From JBLKSS01 sp047607725 (GTDB lineage Bacteria > Pseudomonadota > Gammaproteobacteria > Enterobacterales > Enterobacteriaceae), in the NCBI RefSeq assembly GCF_047607725.1, contig NZ_JBLKSS010000138.1:1-16206 (forward strand): a stretch of 16,206 bases of DNA, in the 5' to 3' direction. The notes beneath the pieces were generated by a model that made no database searches, had not been told where the DNA came from, and was given only the letters and a program-made list of their open reading frames with translations. The first letter of the stretch is position 1, and the number at the start of each line of letters is the position of its first letter. The translations under genes and the position numbers were made by a program. This document shows positions 14,889 through 16,206 of this stretch, one piece after another.

Positions 14889-15590
14889 TAATTGACTCAA
14901 GGGCTTTAAGAATTTTTGCGGCACATAACGGTCAAAACCAGTGTGACGGCTGTATTCGCTGAACTGACGCAAACAGTGTACTCCCGCTTTCTGATAGATA
15001 CCCTGCAGCTTGTTCTCCACCGTACGGTGCGAAAGACCAAGATGACGGCCAATGACTTTGCTGCTCATGTTTTGCAGGACAAAAAAGATCACGTCCAGCT
15101 CGCCCTCGGTAAAGATCGGTTCCGGCGGATAAAACAGGAAATAATCGAGGCTTTTGCCGCATAACTGCTTTTGCAGCGAGACGTTCTCGACTTTACGCGC
15201 GTGGAAAATTGAGCCGATGCACTCACGGGTGATCTGATGGTAGAGTGGATATTTATCGAAAAAATAAGGCTGAATAAGCTTTTCTCGGCCGTAACAGTGG
15301 ATTTCGATGGAGCAGAAGCGATCCTACTGTTTGATGGTACAACGGTCGTGGCGTTGGAAATGCGAGGCAAAATCCGCCACCGGTAACGGTAAATCATGAT
15401 CGAAACAGCCGGGGATGGTGAAAAGTGCTGGATTAATATTCAGCAGATCGTAATAAGCAGAGTTGGCATAAAGATAGCGTGATTCAAGGTCCTTGACGCA
15501 CCAAGGTTCACGGGACGATTCCCATAGCATTAGCAGCTGCGGTGCTATGACGCTATCCTGAGTATCGCGAGATAGGCAATCGCTGTTCAT
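14868..15590 (-). pseudogene. PAS-like/LuxR-type transcriptional regulator, cut by an in-frame TAG
   Basis: From ATG 15590 (AAAAGGAC about five bases upstream) the frame gives MNSDCLSRDTQDSVIAPQLL and then a PAS-like segment, EPWCVKDLESRYLYANSAYY. Codon 89 is TAG (15324-15326). The frame continues unbroken (DRFCSIEIHCYGREKLIQ, YHQITRECIGSIFHARK, FYPPEPIFTEGELDVIFFVL) into a typical LuxR HTH, SSKVIGRHLGLSHRTVENKL, then a short tail, and ends at TAG 14868. Total 240 residues. The plan, an N-terminal PAS sensor and a C-terminal LuxR HTH, suggests a one-component regulator; ligand and targets are unknown. Only the TAG breaks it, so loss is recent, or a weak restart downstream could still give the HTH alone. 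The 3' end overlaps dusA by 21 bases. Confidence 0.85.
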
Positions 15591-16024
15591 ATAAAGTCCT
15601 TTTGAAAAATACCGCATAGCAATTCTATTTTTTACCGCAAATGTTATTTTTGATCCAGCCTGGCCCCCTATAAATTTATGATTAACAGCTTCGTTGATAT
15701 AGCCAATCCGCCCTTTGTGTAATCTTCCCTCGGCCAAGGTTATTAATGAGGTGATAATTAATTTATTTATTTTGCTATCTGTGGGCGGCTATTGTTGCGC
15801 TTATTTATGTGTTTATGGATAGGTATGTCGATGACTCGTCAAGGGCAAGGTGGATAAATTGTCGTCTCGGCAAAAAAAAGGGGGCGATTATATCACGGGC
15901 TATGGGGCGTTAAGGAGGCAAGGCGCTGGACACAAAATAGGTAATGGATAGAGGCCAGTGAGATAAGTCAGCAAGCCGATGGCCGCGGATTCCATAAATG
16001 GGTATATCGCTGAGTAGGGAGAGG
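15591..16024. other. A+T-rich upstream region of the PAS-LuxR gene, to the IS end
   Basis: About 430 bases. The part nearest the regulator start is A+T-rich and presumably contains its promoter. No gene is supported: the open frame upstream of ATG 15590, back to 15737, is just the regulator's frame without a better start. Nothing recognisable lies between about 15750 and the IS end. Confidence 0.4.
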
Positions 16025-16042
16025 TGCTGGTTCCGGTCACGT

Positions 16043-16125
16043 CCGATCACTGATTCCGATTTCACCCGATCACTGATTCCGGTCGCCCGATCAGCGATTC
16101 CGATTCTGTCCGATCACTCATCTTC
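16043..16125 (+). repeat. Four repeated terminal motifs of the IS end
   Basis: CCGATCACTGATTCCG occurs exactly at 16043-16058 and 16066-16081. A copy with two changes (CCGATCAGCGATTCCG) is at 16087-16102, and a more diverged one (CCGATCACTCATCTTC) at 16110-16125. Steps are 23, 21 and 23 bases, about two helical turns each, as in the multiple transposase-binding sites at IS21-family ends. Confidence 0.85.
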
Positions 16126-16169
16126 TGTTCCGCCATACTCTGGAGACTTTTAGCTTCCGGGGGTATGGC

Positions 16170-16206
16170 ATGGCACGTAAAAAGAAGAACGCGAGAACAG
16201 AAATGT
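16170..16206 (+). CDS. istA: IS21-family transposase IstA, first codons only
   Basis: ATG 16170 opens MARKKKNARTEM and is still open at the window edge. A basic start of this kind, right after the repeated IS end, fits IstA, the DDE transposase of IS21 elements. CCGGGGG at about 16157-16163 is a plausible ribosome site. The ATG at 16165 is in another frame. Whether the full gene is intact cannot be seen. Confidence 0.5.
   Translation, partial: MARKKKNARTEM

Larger units (their letters stand above)
16025..16206 (+). mobile_element. Left end of an IS21-family insertion sequence (partial)
   Basis: The element is identified by two features: repeated terminal motifs of about 22-bp period just before a gene, and the start of an IstA-like transposase. 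IS21-family ends usually begin with TG, and TGCTGGTTCCGG at 16025 is the best candidate outer end, but the exact boundary and target duplication cannot be fixed because the right end is outside the window. Confidence 0.6.

Noticed and set aside
1668..15326. TAG read as a sense codon in this organism
   Set aside because: ubiC and the PAS-LuxR gene end at TAG where their families end, so TAG works as a stop; kept only as a weak suppressor question.
16165..16206. Alternative istA start at ATG 16165
   Set aside because: It gives a different frame (MAWHVKRRTREQ) that does not look like IstA; 16170 gives the expected basic start.

Overview
The window looks like the chromosome of a Sodalis-like enterobacterium, an insect symbiont at an early stage of genome decay. 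This is inferred from protein likeness to the E. coli/Yersinia families, from an E. coli-like gene order (yjbG-yjbH, ubiC-ubiA, plsB, lexA, yjbJ, zur, dusA), and from the many freshly broken genes. No database search was possible.

Layout. (1) 152-2828 (+): the end of a yjbEFGH-type exopolysaccharide operon. yjbG lacks a usable 5' end, and yjbH carries one frameshift and one in-frame TAG. A strong terminator follows. (2) 3069-4493 (+): intact ubiC-ubiA, the first two steps of ubiquinone synthesis. (3) 4667-7126 (-): intact plsB, first acylation of glycerol-3-phosphate. (4) 7500-8108 (+): intact lexA behind two SOS boxes. The neighbours expected from E. coli, dgkA (between plsB and lexA) and dinF (after lexA), are missing; about 0.8 kb of unrecognised DNA with a 39-bp tandem repeat lies where dinF would be. 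(5) 9042-9251 (+): intact yjbJ behind a sigma-S-like promoter. (6) 9740-11061 (-): a visibly A+T-rich metallophosphoesterase gene whose first metal-binding motif is separated from the rest by a frameshift. (7) 11770-12279 (-): zur, cut by an in-frame TAG. (8) 12349-12976 (-): an RcsA-like regulator broken by two one-base losses. (9) 13857-14888 (+): intact dusA. (10) 14868-15590 (-): a PAS-like/LuxR-type regulator with one in-frame TAG. (11) about 16025 to the end: the left end of an IS21-family element with repeated terminal motifs and the first codons of istA.

The pattern is clear. Housekeeping functions (quinone, phospholipid, SOS control, tRNA modification) are intact. Regulators and surface-polysaccharide genes are broken by one or two point lesions each, and the reading frames beyond the lesions remain recognisable, so inactivation was recent. 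Several broken genes are recognisable only by joining frames. I found no tRNA, rRNA or CRISPR array and no clear new system. The least described item is the phosphoesterase with its unassigned C-terminal half.
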